A DNA stretch of 64,000 bases from Regnicoccus_A sp014224355 (GTDB taxonomy: Bacteria > Cyanobacteriota > Cyanobacteriia > PCC-6307 > Cyanobiaceae), in contig NZ_CP154799.1 of the NCBI RefSeq assembly GCF_050920705.1, forward strand, positions 2,108,001-2,172,000. The letters are read 5' to 3'. How positions within the stretch are numbered: position 1 is the first letter of the stretch; each line of letters starts with the position of its first letter. A model generated the notes under the pieces. The model ran no database searches, was not told the origin of the DNA, and worked only from the letters and a program-made list of their open reading frames with translations. A program made the translations under genes and the position numbers. This document shows, piece by piece, positions 17,913 to 27,851 of this stretch.

Positions 17913-19024
17913 CCAGCGCCGCCTGCCGGCGGAAGGTGATCGAGCTGATCGGCGAGGCGAATGCCGCTGGCGCCGGCCTGGTGAGCGCCTGCGGTGAGAT
18001 CGGCATCTGCCTGCGCACCCTCAAACGCTGGCGGAAGGCCTTTGGTGGTGATGGGGACGGTGAGGACCGCCGTAAAGGCAGCCCCCGCGATGTCGCTCAC
18101 CGCCTGAGCGAGGAGGAGCGCCAGCGGATCCTGCTCACCTGCAACCAGCCGGAGTACGCCTCGCTGCCGCCGGGACAGATCGTGCCGGCCCTGGCTGATC
18201 AGGGCCTCTATATCGGCTCAGAGAGCAGCTTTTATCGGGTGTTGAACCAGGCAGGGCAGTGCCACCGGCGTGGGCGGGCCCGGCTGCCGCAGGAACCGCG
18301 CTCCGTGCCGCGTCTACGGGCGGATCGCCCCAATGCGCTCTGGTCGTGGGACATCAGCTTCCTGCCGACCACGGTGCGGGGTGTGTGGCTGTACCTCTAT
18401 CTGGTGGTCGACGTTTGGAGCCGCAAGGTGGTGGCCTGGGATGTGGCCGAGGTGGAGTCGGCTGAGATCGCGGCGGATCTGGTGCAGCGGGCCTGTCTCA
18501 AGGAGCGCTACCGCCGGCCCAGTGGCTTTGGCAGCCACCAGTGCCACCAGCCGCCACTGATCCTCCACGCCGACAACGGCAATGCCATGCGTGGGGCGAC
18601 GCTGGAATCACGCCTGGAGGAGATGGGCGTGCTCAGATCCTTCTCCAGGCCAAGGGTCTCCAACGACAACCCCTACTCGGAATCCTTATTCCGAACGGTC
18701 AAGTACCGACCTGACTACCCCAGACGGCCATTCGCCAGTAAAGACGAGGCATGCGTGTGGGTGGCGGCGTTCGTGGACTGGTACAACCACCGGCACCGCC
18801 ACAGCGGCATCAAATTCGTGACGCCCCATCAACGCCACAGCGGAGCGGCCACCGCAATTTGCCTGCAGCGAGCTGATGTCTACGAGACAGCCCGCCGGGC
18901 AAATCCATCACGCTGGAGCCGAAGCACCCGCTGCTGGCGTCAACCCGAAGCAGAGTGGATTAACAAGCCACCAGAAGAAGAGCCAAAACTGATCCTGGCA
19001 CTACACTTAATCCAGGCCGCCTGA
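17852..19024 (+). CDS. IS3-family transposase OrfB, type D
   Basis: 390 residues from a GTG. Helix-turn-helix region GLVSACGEIGICLRTLKRWR, then the DDE core WDISFLP, LHADNGNAMR and YSESLFRTVKYRP, ending with RHRHSGIKFVTPHQRH. The only difference noted at the end of the second copy is a lost stop codon there. Confidence 0.9.
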   Translation: MGGLLLRRSLRLQLGGRGRLTSAACRRKVIELIGEANAAGAGLVSACGEIGICLRTLKRWRKAFGGDGDGEDRRKGSPRDVAHRLSEEERQRILLTCNQPEYASLPPGQIVPALADQGLYIGSESSFYRVLNQAGQCHRRGRARLPQEPRSVPRLRADRPNALWSWDISFLPTTVRGVWLYLYLVVDVWSRKVVAWDVAEVESAEIAADLVQRACLKERYRRPSGFGSHQCHQPPLILHADNGNAMRGATLESRLEEMGVLRSFSRPRVSNDNPYSESLFRTVKYRPDYPRRPFASKDEACVWVAAFVDWYNHRHRHSGIKFVTPHQRHSGAATAICLQRADVYETARRANPSRWSRSTRCWRQPEAEWINKPPEEEPKLILALHLIQAA

Positions 19025-19060
19025 GTGGCAGCCACGGAGTGACACCTTCCCTGAAAGTCA

Positions 19061-19246
19061 CCGCGTAAGAATACGAAGCCTTTCTTTTTTATAATCCTCT
19101 CCGCGATCAGTCGCTGCACGCCATCCGGCTTTGAATCGACCATGACGAAGCTCATCTGGAGGATTGCGTTGATCACGCTCGTAATCGAGCTTCCCTAGGA
19201 ACTCAGTGATCGCAATCAGTCTCATAATGACACTTGGTTCGCTCAA
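19061..19246 (-). pseudogene. Small hypothetical protein, 3' end cut by IS3
   Basis: The frame from 19246 (or the ATG at 19225, MRLIAITEFLGKLDYERDQR) continues ELRHGRFKAGWRAATDRGED and stops a few codons after reaching the IS3 end. The charged, well-formed sequence looks like the N-terminal part of a conserved cyanobacterial protein whose tail was removed by the insertion. No function recognised. Confidence 0.45.
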
Positions 19247-19370
19247 GGATCGTCATCACCAGGCTGCAGATGGCTACGGAGAAGGTCCGAGGATCATGGT
19301 GCCGTCTCTGGTGTATTGGGGTGGTTTAAGGCATCTTATAGCCTGATAGCAGAATTAGAAGGCCTGAAGG

Positions 19371-20138
19371 ATGAAATACTCCAGTGACGACCAGCGCTTT
19401 TGGGTGGAGTTTGAGACCTTGCCGGCGCTGGTGCCGCAGCTACTGAACACCAAATTTGAGAAAGGCTTCGATCGCTGGCGAGGTGCTGCATCACTCCGCG
19501 ACTTTGTGCTCCAGACGCCCTGGAGTTTGAAATTGTTCGTTGACCCCGAGGAATTCGACGGCAAGGACCTAAGCGGAAGTTACACGATTCCACTGGCCCA
19601 CGATGAAAAGATTACCATTCTTGACGGCGCCTCCGTTCCTGCACCCTGGCTGGTGAGTTTTCTCAGCTTTGGGGTGTTGCGGCCGGTGGGGGTGATGCTC
19701 ACGGCCTCGATCGTTCATGACTTCGCCTTCAAGCACGGGGTGCTCCTCCGTGAGCGCGAGGGAAGCCAGGAGCTGGAGAATGTGACGATTGCGCGCCACC
19801 AGGCTGACCGATTGTTCGGGCGCATGATCGCCACCGTCAACAGGATGCCCGTGGTTGGTTTCGTTGGCTGGCTGGCAGTGCGCCTAGGCTGGCTGTTCGT
19901 ACCCTATGGCAAGAATCAGGATCGCCGGCATAAGCCCGTTCCCTGGGGTGCCTTTGCGGTGTTGTTGGCGGTACTGGCCTTTCTGGTGGCGGCCCTGGCA
20001 GCTCTGGGACCGTTGCTGCTGATCAGCCTCGTGAGCGGTGGTTATATGCTGGGTTATCTACTGCTGGCGCTTGTAGGCCCACCCAAGCGAGAGACGGACG
20101 GGCCAGGACAAGGTGCAGCGGCATCCGATGGTGGGTGA
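19371..20138 (+). CDS. DUF1353 family membrane protein
   Basis: 255 residues. The first 160 residues match the DUF1353 pattern: an N-terminal strand, ITILDGASVPAPWLV and a VMLTASIVHDFAFKHGVL helix with the conserved His-Asp, followed by HQADRLFGRM. DUF1353 occurs in phages and bacteria and has no established activity. The last 70 residues contain two strongly hydrophobic segments, so the domain is probably tethered to the membrane. The start has no strong ribosome-binding site. It stands alone between an IS3 element and IS remnants and appears intact. Confidence 0.7.
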   Translation: MKYSSDDQRFWVEFETLPALVPQLLNTKFEKGFDRWRGAASLRDFVLQTPWSLKLFVDPEEFDGKDLSGSYTIPLAHDEKITILDGASVPAPWLVSFLSFGVLRPVGVMLTASIVHDFAFKHGVLLREREGSQELENVTIARHQADRLFGRMIATVNRMPVVGFVGWLAVRLGWLFVPYGKNQDRRHKPVPWGAFAVLLAVLAFLVAALAALGPLLLISLVSGGYMLGYLLLALVGPPKRETDGPGQGAAASDGG

Positions 20139-20229
20139 ACGGCCGGCTCGGGCAGGGATTGTGCAGGTCCGCCGAAGACGGCCACTCGTATTGGGGCCGC
20201 ATTCAAACCACTTGGCAGCTCAAGGTTGT

Positions 20230-20330
20230 CTGAGATGGGTGTCTTTTCTTGGAGAACATGGGCCCCTGACTCCGTTAACCCCGAGCGGGCTTCATGAACT
20301 GGCTCCTGCTTGAGACCCTCGGCCCGTTCT
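20230..20330 (-). mobile_element. Degenerate IS3 right-end remnant
   Basis: On the minus strand this reads EARSGLTESGAHVLQEKTP, aligning with the IS3 OrfB tail SRPGLTMSGAQAVQ and the terminal repeat at 15880-15934. Similar decayed ends occur at 28409-28500. Only the end of the element survives. Confidence 0.45.
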
Positions 20331-20339
20331 GGCGTTTGC

Positions 20340-20607
20340 GCCTGTCTACCCGTTCCAGCTACTGCCGGCAGCAGTTGCTCTGGCTGCACTGACTGCCCGC
20401 CCTCTGAGGCATACAACTGACAGAAGGTTGGATTGAGTCGATCGAGGACCTGATCGGCCAGTTTCCGGATCCGCCGTAGCGGATGACTGGCAGGGATCCG
20501 CTCCTTGATCGACACGAAGGAGAACATGGAGACGCTGCGCTCCCGATGACCTCGCATCTCAGGTGGGCAGTTCGTCCATTTTCGCAGACACGACCTGGTT
20601 TTTCAGC
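20340..20607 (-). mobile_element. 5' fragment of an IS5/IS1182-like element
   Basis: The minus strand from 20557 reads MRGHRERSVSMFSFVSIKER, HPLRRIRKLADQVLDRLNPT and then loses similarity near 20380. It matches the start of the intact transposase at 39995. The terminal repeat TTTTTCAGCAAACTCTTAA is at 20587-20605. It is fused directly to an IS481 fragment. Confidence 0.7.
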
Positions 20608-20934
20608 AAACTCTTAAAGGACCAGGGAATCGACTGCCGGCGGGTGATGGCAGGCAACGGCCCCGCCTACGTCTCCAAGGCGTTCGCCATGGCCTGCCGC
20701 ACCCTGGGGCTGCGGCACATCCGCACCAGGCCGTACACGCCCAGAACCAACGGCAAGGCAGAGAGGTTCATCCAGACGCTCTGCCGGGAGTGGGCCTACG
20801 CCATGGCCTTCCAGAACTTGGAGGAGCGGAACCGCTGGCTGCCTCGCTACCTGTCGATCTATAACCGCCTCAGGAAGTACTTGGCCCTGGGCAGGCTCTC
20901 ATCTCAGCAACGGCTCAGAAAGCTGCTCAGCTGA
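20608..20934 (+). pseudogene. IS481-family transposase, C-terminal fragment
   Basis: Reads LKDQGIDCRRVMAGNGPAYV, RPYTPRTNGKAERFIQTL (catalytic Glu) and RNRWLPRYLSIYNRLRKYLA to a stop at 20934. About two thirds of the usual 310-residue transposase is missing at the N-terminus, replaced by the IS5-type end. Related to the IS481 copies at 37250-38188 and 58707-59362. Confidence 0.75.
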
Positions 20935-20956
20935 CATGCCCGGTGAGTTATAACAA

Positions 20957-22346
20957 CTAGAGCGGAAACCTTGTACGCTCTTGGCACTTATTGGCCTTGC
21001 CTTTCCATGTTCGAGTGTTATCAGTCTTGTCCTTAGAAATACACCATCCTGCACGGCCTTCGTCATTACTGTAACGCCTAACCTGATCGCCATTGCGAAG
21101 GATTCTCAGATCATCGATAAAGAATGCATCTCTTCCATCAGTCTTTACGACAACACGAGTGATATTGTATGGGGACGAGATCCTAAAGACAGCATCCGAG
21201 CTGCAATCACTGATTCCATTCTTGTATATGGAATTAACGCGATCGGTGCTTGACCAAAACTGGACTGTAATGCGATTCTTCGTTTCTGTATTGCTAAGGC
21301 CGCTGTACTTGCAATCAATTCTTACTTCATATGTTTGGCTCTTGGATGAAGGCGACTCCCAGTAGTAGTAATTCCCTGATGCATCAAGCCGCTTGGGCAC
21401 AGCAAAAAGAGTAAGTTTTGTACCATCGAATGTCACATTGCCTCCCCAACGGAAACTCGGTGCCCCACCCGCACTGCCCTTGCTTTGGTCAGATAGTTCG
21501 ACATACTCTTCACCAGAAACCATAGTAATCCTCCTATCAGTTGGGTCGACCGTAAACAGTGAAAATGAGAATTCATACGGCTTCATATTTTCCTTCGGTC
21601 CAAGAGCAAAGACAGCAAAGCGCGCGTTTCCCTGGCTGTCATCCCCTACATAGACCATAGGCTGACTTTCATTGTATCCACGAGTGCGACCAACCTCTCC
21701 AATACGGGTCCAGGTGCCTCCAGGGGTACCTGTATATAGTTGGGTATCGGAAATCAAGTAGTATCTCTGTCTAGTCGGGTGATAGGCTAGCCCAACTGAT
21801 TCCATCTTTCCTAGTCTAGGAGGATCGAAAGAAGCCAGTACAGTTACATCACCATCATCCTTCTTGAACTCGAAGAATTGGATTTTAGTCCTTGCGTAAG
21901 TAACTGCAAGGTAGGGTCCGGCTGCATCCATTCCTGACGGGTAGCCTACCCTCGGCGTCGAACACAATCGGCGTCTCATAGTCTTTCTCATTCTCATTCC
22001 AGTAGAGAACTCGTCCTTTCTTACGGCCAGCATTTGGATAGTTTGTAATCCACCAAGGCCCTAGCCGTGCCATTCCGTTGGTGTGGTTACCAGCTGCGAC
22101 AGCGAAATCGCCCCAAGCATTTTTTCTCGGAGCATCTTTCACCTTAAGCTCGGCATGGCTAAGCGCTCGGATTGCAGCTCTGAGTTCATCATTTGTATAA
22201 GTTTGCTGGCTATTGGCAGGTGCTCCAAGTCCAATCAGGACTGCCAAAAGAAACAGTGGAGCAGTGCCATTATTAAGGTATTCCTTTACTCTGTTCTTCA
22301 TCCCCATAGAGGCATTCGCGATAATCGTGGGAAGAAGTTGCTCCAT
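20957..22346 (-). pseudogene. Secreted protein of unknown family, frameshifted
   Basis: Two overlapping frames form one protein of about 460 residues. The first, from 22346, has a signal peptide (APLFLLAVLIGLGAPANSQ) and ends near YWNENEKDYETPIVFDAEG at about 21955. The second continues VGYPSGMDAAGPYLAVTYAR, then a beta-rich domain that reads like a propeller or sugar-binding repeat (YYLISDTQLYTGTPGGTW, RFAVFALGPKENMKP) and a C-terminal domain with several Cys. A shift of one base joins them. It could be a decayed gene or a sequencing error. A+T content is higher than the surroundings, which suggests acquisition. Function unknown. Confidence 0.6.
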
Positions 22347-22666
22347 TGCGAGAGACCTTCACCTTTCCTAGGAACTGATGATGCACCGTACTGGCAAAGG
22401 AATCTGTGGCATCTGCTCCACTTTCACGCTTCGCAACAATGGTTGTTCATTGTGAATGCTCAAGTATTTTACTTCTTCACTTTTAGGGAAGCTCTGATCA
22501 AGACGCCTTAATCCGAATAATCTAGTCTCATTCTCATCAATGAGACGATACTGAGCAGATTTCGCCCACTTTTCGCTCAGAGAAGCCCTTGAAAAGACTT
22601 CAGGCAGTTCCCACCATTCGTTTTGGCTTGATTTCTGGATGATTATCGGTCTTTAGACACACTATA
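22347..22666. other. Intergenic region, no gene seen
   Basis: 320 bp between the secreted gene and an IS5 element. No coding frame, RNA gene or clear repeat was recognised. It should hold the promoter of the minus-strand gene, but no convincing -35/-10 pair stands out. Confidence 0.4.
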
Positions 22667-23915
22667 GGGCCCCTCGAAAAATCAACAAGACACTTGATTG
22701 CGACATGATGCCAATTATGAACGGTTGAGCATTCTTCACGACAACCGTGGGTCAGAGAGGCTTTTGGGACGAGCAGCAAAGAGTCACAAAGCTCCAGGAC
22801 AAAAAGCCAGTTCTCAAGCGTCTGGCTGATTCTATCCCCTGGGAATCATTCCGCCCACTGCTCGACAAGGGCTATGTCCAGGAGCGCAAGACCAATGCAG
22901 GGCGCAAGAGGATCGATCCGCTGATCCTTTTCAAGATGCTCGTACTCCAGCAGCTTTTCAACCTCAGCGATGAAGAGCTTGAATTCCAGGTTAATGACAG
23001 GCGCTCTTTTGAGGAGTTTGTCGGGCTTGGTGTGATGAACAGCATTCCAGATGCCACCACAGTCGCCTTCTTCAGAGAGCGACTGCGCAAAGCGGAAGTT
23101 ATCGAAGAGCTCTTCGAGATGTTTGAGGCCTACCTCCGCTCCCAGGGCCTCCAAGCCCGCGGTGGCCAGATCATTGATGCGACTCTCGTCCCGGTTCCCA
23201 AGCAACGCAATACCCGCGAGGAGAACAGAGAAATCAAAGCCGGGAGGCTGCCGGAGGGCTGGGATGAAAACCCAGATCGCTTGCAGCAGAAGGATTTAGA
23301 TGCTCGCTGGACAAAAAAGAACGGCATCAGTTGCTACGGTTACAAGAACAGCATCTGCATCGATGTCGACCATGGATTCATCCGCCGATATGCTGTCACG
23401 CCTGCCAATATCCACGACAGTCAGATGCTTCCACGCTTGCTTGATCCAGAAAACGAACATGACTATGTCTGGGCAGACTCAGCTTATTCAGGTGAATGCT
23501 TTGAGGATCTTCTGAGTCTCGGTGGCTTCGAGAGTCTGATCCACGAAAAAGGAGCTCGCAATCATCCGCTCAGCGACGCAGCCAGGGAACTGAATCGTGT
23601 CAAGTCGTCAATCAGAGCTTGCGTGGAGCATGTCTTCGGCTGCATGACTATTTCCATGGGTGGAAAGCTGACAAGAAAGATTGGGCTAGAAAGGAATGAA
23701 GCTTGGTGGGGCCTCAAGAACCTTACCTTCAACTTTCTTCGTTATCTCTAGCGCTCTTCCCTTATAGCAGTTGTTGCATGAATCCGCCGGAGAAGCTCCC
23801 ATAGTCCGAGCAATCTCGTCAATGATCGAGAAAAGATTCCCTTGCTTTGCCGCCTCTTCGGCGGCTTCTTTGTGTCCGCAAAGCCCCTGTAAATTACTGA
23901 TTATTCGAGGTAACC
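22667..23915 (+). mobile_element. IS5-family element, copy 1 (intact)
   Basis: 1249 bp with ends GGGCCCCTCGAAAAATCA and TGATTATTCGAGGTAACC and a 4-bp target duplication TATA (22663-22666, 23916-23919). It carries one full-length transposase. It has inserted within a few bases of the 3' end of another IS5-type gene (23928). Confidence 0.88.
22747..23751 (+). CDS. IS5-family transposase
   Basis: 334 residues from a GTG (the same start as copy 2). DUF772-type N-terminus (RKRIDPLILFKMLVLQQLFN), then the DDE residues in GGQIIDATLVPVPKQ, VWADSAYSGECF and SIRACVEHVFGCMTISM. Full length; potentially active. Confidence 0.92.
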   Translation: MGQRGFWDEQQRVTKLQDKKPVLKRLADSIPWESFRPLLDKGYVQERKTNAGRKRIDPLILFKMLVLQQLFNLSDEELEFQVNDRRSFEEFVGLGVMNSIPDATTVAFFRERLRKAEVIEELFEMFEAYLRSQGLQARGGQIIDATLVPVPKQRNTREENREIKAGRLPEGWDENPDRLQQKDLDARWTKKNGISCYGYKNSICIDVDHGFIRRYAVTPANIHDSQMLPRLLDPENEHDYVWADSAYSGECFEDLLSLGGFESLIHEKGARNHPLSDAARELNRVKSSIRACVEHVFGCMTISMGGKLTRKIGLERNEAWWGLKNLTFNFLRYL

Positions 23916-23927
23916 TATACCCTTGCT

Positions 23928-24267
23928 TTACGCTGAATCAGGTATCCGTTCCCGTACCATCCAGAGGTTTGCCAGGGCAAAGAGTAACTTCAGCTTGAGG
24001 TCGTTCTTGCGGATACCTCTGTAGAAGACCTTCCGGAAGCCGAACTGACATTTGATGATTCGAAAGGGATGTTCCACTTTGGCGCGGAAGTGGGCTTTCG
24101 CCGTCTCAATCAGATCAAGAAGCCTGCCCTCAGGTGTCTCTGGAAGCACTCTGCGCTGGCCGGGCTTCATCGCAATCCTGAACTCAGCCTCGCAGTCCTG
24201 GAAGTCGTTTCGTTTCTCGATGCCGATGTGGCCGGCATCGCCGTAGATGAGGCGTTCATCCCCATGG
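23928..24267 (-). pseudogene. IS5-type (IS1106-like) transposase, C-terminal part
   Basis: Reads DERLIYGDAGHIGIEKRNDF, then AKVEHPFRIIKCQFGFRKVF and LFALANLWMVRERIPDSA to the stop at 23928. The upstream half lies at 26982-27631; an IS21 has inserted between them after the codons for LHG. It also carries the point stop described for the N-terminal part, so the gene is dead. Confidence 0.8.
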
Positions 24268-24362
24268 TGCACGGCGACGATTAGGTAGGCGGGTCCGCGC
24301 AACTACATAGGCGGGTCTCAAGACGCGACAACAGGGCTCCGATCACGGTCTTGAGCGTTGTC

Positions 24363-26075
24363 ATGCCCGCCCCTCTGTCGTTGCGGATCAAGGAGCGGTA
24401 CATGGCCAAGCGCTCAGGCGGGCTCAGCCAGCAGATCGCCGCTGATGCTGTGGGGATCTCCGTGCGCAGTGCCCAGCGGATTGACCGGGGCGATCACCAA
24501 CCCCGAGACCATCAGGGCCGCCACTGGCGCACCCGCGCCGACCCACTCGCCGATGTCTGGGACAGCGTCTTGGTGCCGATGCTCCAGAAGGCGCCGCAAC
24601 TGGATCCGCAGACACTGCTGCTCCACCTGGAGGAGATCCGGCCCGGCCAGGAGTGGTACCGGCGCAAACGCACCCTGCAGCGGCGCGTGGAGCAGTGGCG
24701 GGCGCTGCACGGCCCGGCCCAGGACGTGATGTTCCTGCAGGAGCACCGTGCCGGCGTGCTGGGTATCTCCGATTTCACGCTGCTCAAGGGCGCCCCGATC
24801 ACGATTGGTGGGGAGGTGCTGGAGCACCGGCTGTTCCACTTCCGTCTGCCCTTTTCGGGCTGGTGCCATGTGGAGGTGATCCACGGCGGCGAGAGCTTTG
24901 TGGCGCTCTCCGAGGCGCTCCAGAACGCCCTGGTCGCCTGCGGCGGTGTGCCGGCGGAGCACCGCACCGACAGCCTCAGCGCCTGCTATCGCAACCGCGA
25001 TGGCAGCTACGCCAAGGACTTCACCAGCCGCTACCGCGAGCTATGCGCCCACCTGGGCGTGGTCGCCACCCGCAACAACCGCGGCGTGGCCCACGAGAAC
25101 GGCGCCATCGAGGGGTCCCATCGCCACTGGAAGAGGCGGCTGGAGCAGCAGCTGATCAAGCGCGGCAGCAAGGATTTTGAGACTGAGAGCGAGTACCGGC
25201 AGCTGGTGGCCCAGGTCACAGCCAGCCTGAACAACAGGGCGAGTGTGCAGCAGAACCTGGTGATCGAGCGGCTGCACCTGCGGCCGCTGCCGGTGGTGCG
25301 CTTTGCCGATTACGAACCCCTGGTGGTGCGGGTGCGGAGCACCAGCACGATTGAGGTGCGCTCAGTCACCTACAGCGTCCCCTCACGGCTGATCGGCCAC
25401 CAGCTGACGGTGCATCTGCGCCATGACCGGCTGGATCTGTTCCTGCGCAGCCAGTTCACCTTGACGATCCCGCGGCTGCATCAGCGCAAAGGCCAGAAGA
25501 GTGCCCTGCGGCGCATCGACTTCCGCCACGTGATCGACAGTCTGCGCCGCAAACCACGGGCGCTGCTGCGCGCCCAGCTGCAGGCCGACATCCTCCCCGG
25601 CGAGGCCTGGCATCGGCTCTGGCGCCGTCTGCTGGGAGCGTTGGCCCCGGATGAGGCCGCCAAGGTGATGGTCGATGCCCTCCATGTCGCCGCCAAGGGG
25701 GACGACCTGGCCGGGGTGGAGCGCTACCTGCGGCGTCAGCTGCGCAGCGGCGAGCTGACTCTGGCGGCCCTGCGCGATCACTACGGCCTGCGGCCTCCCA
25801 GAGGCCTTGCAGCCCTACCGCAACTCGACATCCCCGAACACCAACTGAGCAGTTATGACGAACTCCTGGGTGGAACCCCCCAGCCGGCCGGCACTGGAAA
25901 CGGCCCTGCCATCCCTTCTCAAGCAGTTGAAACTGGCCCAGTTCCGCAGCCAGTGGCAGGCGGCCGAACACCAGGCCACAGCCGATGGCTGGAGCCCGGC
26001 CAGCTACCTCTATGTGCTGGCCGAGCAGGAACACCAGCAGCGCCATCAGGCCCGGCTGCGGCGGCTGTTGCATGA
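24363..26075 (+). CDS. istA: IS21-family transposase IstA (long form)
   Basis: About 570 residues from the ATG at 24363. N-terminal helix-turn-helix (AADAVGISVRSAQRIDRGD), LGISDFTLLKGAPIT (Asp), AEHRTDSLSACYRN (Asp) and NNRGVAHENGAIEGSHRHWK (Glu), then the beta-rich domain VRSVTYSVPSRLIGHQLTV. The normal family end appears near LSSYDELLGGTP at about 25870, where istB begins, but no stop is present, so the frame continues for some 200 bases through istB. The extended tail is probably due to a lost stop codon and may or may not harm function. Confidence 0.85.
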   Translation: MPAPLSLRIKERYMAKRSGGLSQQIAADAVGISVRSAQRIDRGDHQPRDHQGRHWRTRADPLADVWDSVLVPMLQKAPQLDPQTLLLHLEEIRPGQEWYRRKRTLQRRVEQWRALHGPAQDVMFLQEHRAGVLGISDFTLLKGAPITIGGEVLEHRLFHFRLPFSGWCHVEVIHGGESFVALSEALQNALVACGGVPAEHRTDSLSACYRNRDGSYAKDFTSRYRELCAHLGVVATRNNRGVAHENGAIEGSHRHWKRRLEQQLIKRGSKDFETESEYRQLVAQVTASLNNRASVQQNLVIERLHLRPLPVVRFADYEPLVVRVRSTSTIEVRSVTYSVPSRLIGHQLTVHLRHDRLDLFLRSQFTLTIPRLHQRKGQKSALRRIDFRHVIDSLRRKPRALLRAQLQADILPGEAWHRLWRRLLGALAPDEAAKVMVDALHVAAKGDDLAGVERYLRRQLRSGELTLAALRDHYGLRPPRGLAALPQLDIPEHQLSSYDELLGGTPQPAGTGNGPAIPSQAVETGPVPQPVAGGRTPGHSRWLEPGQLPLCAGRAGTPAAPSGPAAAAVA

Positions 26076-26649
26076 GGCCCACCTGCCGGTGCCCAAGACC
26101 CTGGCCGACTACGACTGGGCGGCACTCCCCGATCTCGATCGCCACCAGATCGAGCAGCTCGCCCATGACACCGGCTGGGTGGACCGGGCCGAGAACCTGC
26201 TTCTCTTTGGCCCCAGCGGTGTGGGCAAAACCCACCTGGCGGCCGGGATCTGCCGCAGCCTGATCGCCCTGGACCGCCCGGCACGCTTCTTCTCCGCCAC
26301 CACGTTGGTGCAGGAGCTGCAACGCGCCAAGGCCGACTACGCCCTGGCCAAGGCCCTCACCAAGCTGGACCGCTACGCCCTGCTGGTGATCGACGACATC
26401 GGCTACGTGCGCAAGGACGAGGCCGAGACCTCCGTGCTCTTTGAGCTGGTGATGCACCGCTACGAGCGCCGGTCATTGCTGGTGACCAGCAACCAGCCGT
26501 TCAGTGAGTGGGAGAACGTCTTCTCGACCAGCGCCATGACGGTGGCAGCGGTGGACCGGCTGGTGGATCACAGCACGATCATCCAGATCAATGGAGAGAG
26601 CTACCGCCGCAAGCGGGCAAGACGCACAGACCGACCTGTGGCTGGCTGA
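25855..26649 (+). CDS. istB: IS21 helper ATPase IstB 2
   Basis: 264 residues. Walker A FGPSGVGKTH, Walker B ALLVIDDIGYV and SLLVTSNQPFSEWENVF identify IstB. It overlaps the 3' end of istA by about 220 bases in another frame. The 330 bp after it, up to the element end at 26981, hold only the right terminal repeats. Confidence 0.9.
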   Translation: MTNSWVEPPSRPALETALPSLLKQLKLAQFRSQWQAAEHQATADGWSPASYLYVLAEQEHQQRHQARLRRLLHEAHLPVPKTLADYDWAALPDLDRHQIEQLAHDTGWVDRAENLLLFGPSGVGKTHLAAGICRSLIALDRPARFFSATTLVQELQRAKADYALAKALTKLDRYALLVIDDIGYVRKDEAETSVLFELVMHRYERRSLLVTSNQPFSEWENVFSTSAMTVAAVDRLVDHSTIIQINGESYRRKRARRTDRPVAG

Positions 26650-26981
26650 CTGGGCGTCCGGACCAGGCGTCAATTACCCGCCAACTGCCTCCACACCCCT
26701 GGCGCGAGCTGCCGGTGACGAGCTCCGCGCTGCCGGCGGACTGTGGGGTCCACCGGCTCGTGCGCTCCGTAGCAGCAATCGGGCAGAGGCTGAGCAGGGG
26801 CACCGGCCAACCGGATTGACGCCGCCGGATGCCGATCAAGGAACCCCAGCCGTGCTCCGTCTTCTCGACTGAGGGTGGCTCAGTTTTCATGTCGCCTCCC
26901 CCTGCCATGGCAGGGGGGAGAAGGCGGGAAGAACCCGCCAACGTAATTGCACAAAGCCGCCTACGTAGTTGACATCTGGCA

Positions 26982-27631
26982 CCATGGAGCCGTTCAGCTG
27001 CTGTGTTCAGCTCATGAACATTGGCGGCGGTGCTCTCAACAGAGTGGACCAGGCCAGATGCGGCATCAACTCCGATGTGGCAGCGCATTCCAAAGAACCA
27101 CTGCTTACCCTTGGCCACTGAGTGCATGTCAGGATCCCTCTCCTTGGCCTTGTTCTTGGTGGAGCTGGGGGCATTGATTATCGTGGCATCAAGGATCGTT
27201 CCTTCCCTCAGCATCACTCCTCTCTCGCTAAGCATCTGGTTCACACCCTCAAGAATCTGCTCCGCTATCCGGTGCTCTTCCAGCAGATGGCGAAAGTTGA
27301 CAATCGTCGTCTCATCAGGGATCCGGCCATCCATCGTCTCGATCCCTGCGAAGCGGCGGAAGCAGGGCGTATCGATCAGCATCTCCTCCATCAATGGATC
27401 TGAAAGCGTGAACCACTGCTGCAGCAGATGGATCCGCAGCATCACCTCCAAAGGAATCGGCGGACGACCTCCTTAGCTGGAGGGCTTGTGATACACGGGC
27501 TCAATCAAGGCCAGAAACGCTTCCCAGGGAACCGTGGCCTCCATCTCATCCAAGAAGCGCTGGCGACGCGTCCTCTTTTTGGCGTAGATCTGCTCGTAGT
27601 CCGTGAAGCCCAGCTGGAGAGGGTCGGCCAT
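26982..27631 (-). pseudogene. IS5-type (IS1106-like) transposase, N-terminal part
   Basis: Starts at the ATG at 27631 (MADPLQLGFTDYEQIYAKKR) and is read to HKPSS, where a TAA lies at 27473-27475 in place of the usual codon before GGRPPIPLEVMLRIHLL. Downstream are IPDETTIVNFRHLLEEH, GTILDATIINAPSSTKNK (Asp) and ELNTAAERLHG, where the IS21 is inserted. A terminal repeat GCGGGTTTTTCAGGGG lies near 27668. Confidence 0.8.
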
Positions 27632-27851
27632 CCGTTCCAGTCTCAGTCTTGGATCTGGACTGATTTTAGCGGGTTTTTCAGGGGTTCCTTAGCAACTGAA
27701 CAATTGAATCCCACTCAAGCAAACAGAATGTCCTAGTGGCGGCCGTGAGCAGCAGCAGGATCACGGGGTTAAGTCGGTGTACGTTCGCAACCTGATAGTT
27801 GCTGCCATCATCCAAGCAACCCCTCCTCCGCTCCACGCCCCGCGTCCTGTC

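Larger units (their letters stand above)
17315..19057 (+). mobile_element. IS3-family element, type D, copy 1
   Basis: About 1.74 kb with imperfect ends TGCCAGGAAAGTTGACGCC (left) and, inverted, TTTCAGGGAAGGTGTCAC (right). It carries overlapping orfA and orfB. A truncated second copy on the opposite strand lies at 38657-39933. The right end cuts a small gene at 19061. Confidence 0.8.
24268..26981 (+). mobile_element. IS21-family element 2, inserted in the IS5-type gene
   Basis: 2714 bp starting TGCACGGCGACGATTAGG and ending, inverted, TGCCAGATGTCAACTACG, each followed by repeated TAGGCGG motifs. The target duplication is CCATGG (24262-24267 and 26982-26987). It carries istA and istB. Its two ends also occur fused back to back at 59363-59412. 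Confidence 0.88.
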
